Shown here piece by piece: positions 38,925-39,731 of a DNA stretch of 39,731 nt. The position numbers were made by a program, and so were the translations under genes. The DNA is from Xanthobacteraceae bacterium. GTDB lineage: Bacteria > Pseudomonadota > Alphaproteobacteria > Rhizobiales > Xanthobacteraceae. The notes beneath the pieces were generated by a model. That model was not told where the DNA came from. It ran no database searches and was given only the letters and a program-made list of their open reading frames with translations. Within the stretch, counting starts at the first letter, position 1; each line of letters opens with the position of its first letter. The stretch covers positions 1-39,731 of the forward strand of contig JASHOR010000166.1 of NCBI GenBank assembly GCA_030041005.1, in the 5' to 3' direction.

Positions 38925-39731
38925 TCATGCCGCCACGACCTTTGCCGCCTCCTCCGCGTCCGGCTGCTTGAACGTTTTCAGTCGCGGAAAAACCTCGCGA
39001 GCGAACAGCGTGAGATTGTCGACCGTCTGCGCGTGAGAAAGCTCGCCGCCCTGCCCCATCATCAAGAGGTTGCCCATGCCGCCGCAATGGCCGCAGAAAT
39101 CGGCGATCTGGTCGTAGACCTCGTCGGGCGCGCCGCAGAACAGCACGCCGGAATCGATCAGTTCGTCGACGCCGGCGTATTGCATCGAGATGATCTTGCC
39201 GGCCTTGGTGTAGGTGCGCGGCGGTGTCTCGCCGCGCAGCATCCGCGCGTTGTCGCCCGCCGGCAGATAGCCGGGCGGATTGCGAAACGGCAGCGCCACG
39301 ATGGGGCTGGTGCGCAGATAGCCGGCTATGAGATCGCCGCGGCGGCGCGCTTCCGCCTTGTCGTGAGCGACCGCGACGAGGCCCAGATAGGCGAAACGGT
39401 CGGCGCCCGGCGCCCTGCCGAAGGTCTGCATATAGCCCTTGCGATAGGCGTCGTAGATCTTGCGCGTGCCGTAGCCGGTGCCGAGCGTCGCCATGACGTA
39501 GCCGCGCTCGCCGAGCACGCGCGCCTGCGTCGAGCTGCCGGTGGTCGACCACACCGGCGGATGCGGCTCCTGCCACACCCGCGGCCAGACGTTCACCTGC
39601 CGATACTGAAAGAACTCGCCTTCCCAATTGAACACTTGGTCGTGCGTCGACATCGCTTTGAGGATGAAATCGTGCGCCTCCCAGAACCGGTCCATCAGCT
39701 CGGTCGGGTTGCGATTGGAGGCGGCTATCTC
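38925..39731 (-). CDS. LLM-class flavin-dependent oxidoreductase (3' part, incomplete)
   Basis: The C-terminal 268 residues of a bacterial luciferase-like monooxygenase; the frame continues past the right edge of the window without a stop, reading EIAASNRNPTELMDRFWEAH at the edge. Typical segments are FEYRQVNVWP-like (FFQYRQVNVWPRVWQEPHPP), VWSTTGSSTQARVLGERGYV and FCGAPDEVYDQIADFCGHCG. Such enzymes use FMNH2 and oxygen to hydroxylate or cleave C-S, C-N or ring substrates. The start lies outside the window; the full protein is probably about 370-400 residues. It ends 230 bp from the secreted protein gene, on the same strand. Confidence 0.9.
   Translation of the reverse strand, partial: EIAASNRNPTELMDRFWEAHDFILKAMSTHDQVFNWEGEFFQYRQVNVWPRVWQEPHPPVWSTTGSSTQARVLGERGYVMATLGTGYGTRKIYDAYRKGYMQTFGRAPGADRFAYLGLVAVAHDKAEARRRGDLIAGYLRTSPIVALPFRNPPGYLPAGDNARMLRGETPPRTYTKAGKIISMQYAGVDELIDSGVLFCGAPDEVYDQIADFCGHCGGMGNLLMMGQGGELSHAQTVDNLTLFAREVFPRLKTFKQPDAEEAAKVVAA

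Overview
The window is about 39.7 kb of GC-rich DNA from an alphaproteobacterium. It most likely comes from the Hyphomicrobiales (Nitrobacteraceae/Xanthobacteraceae-like: Bradyrhizobium, Rhodopseudomonas, Pseudolabrys and relatives). That placement is inferred from the bradyrhizobial style of the small hypothetical proteins, the intergenic palindromes (GTCATGgCCGGG and GCGAAGCGAAGCAATCC families), the abundance of Bug-type receptors and the sox gene order. No phage, plasmid, transposase or CRISPR genes are visible. The window reads as a chromosomal metabolic accessory region.

Layout. (1) 1-2.5 kb: tRNA-Val(CAC), an orphan pal lipoprotein gene, an ArsR-type regulator and an SDR oxidoreductase. 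(2) 2.5-4.4 kb: a small bradyrhizobial-type gene and its decayed duplicate, then a TPR protein fused to a 2-oxoglutarate/Fe(II) oxygenase-like domain. (3) 4.7-7.9 kb: a quorum-sensing locus, luxR-luxI-phytanoyl-CoA dioxygenase plus two small unknown genes, with a palindrome between luxR and luxI. (4) 8.0-12.5 kb, minus strand: cupin, then an amidohydrolase / UbiD-like decarboxylase / signal-less ModA-like binding protein operon. (5) 12.7-18.8 kb: an alpha/beta hydrolase and a thiosulfate-oxidation operon soxXYZA-soxK-soxB, followed by a hairpin-rich 139-bp element and a secreted DsrE-like protein. soxCD is absent from the window. (6) 18.8-21.7 kb, minus strand: a second UbiD-like protein and an MDR-family dehydrogenase. 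(7) 21.9-23.2 kb: a secreted PEBP-family protein and a solitary Flp pilin. (8) 23.4-32.7 kb, one long minus-strand run: pyrE, a TcuA/fumarate-reductase-like flavoprotein, an amidase, CoxG, a CoxL-like molybdenum hydroxylase subunit, two tandem Bug/TctC receptors and a DUF971 protein. (9) 33-37.2 kb: a second TPR-2OG protein, a PyrK-like and class-1B PyrD-like pair, and a second signal-less ModA-like protein. (10) 37.4-39.7 kb: an amidohydrolase-2 enzyme, a secreted Gly/Tyr/Trp-rich protein and the 3' part of a luciferase-like monooxygenase that runs off the window.

How the genes work together. The sox operon would let the cell oxidise thiosulfate in the periplasm. The run of amidohydrolase, amidase, UbiD, CoxL/CoxG, TcuA-like, Bug receptors and LLM oxidoreductase looks like a toolkit for uptake and breakdown of organic acids, amides or heterocycles; the actual substrate cannot be read from sequence. 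The luxR/luxI locus makes and senses an acyl- or aryl-homoserine lactone, with a dioxygenase apparently co-transcribed.

The parts least explained by known systems are the luxI-phyH-smORF module, the two TPR-2OG paralogs, the two cytosolic ModA-like proteins sitting beside metabolic enzymes, the orphan CoxL/CoxG pair coupled to Bug receptors, and the nested-hairpin element after soxB.
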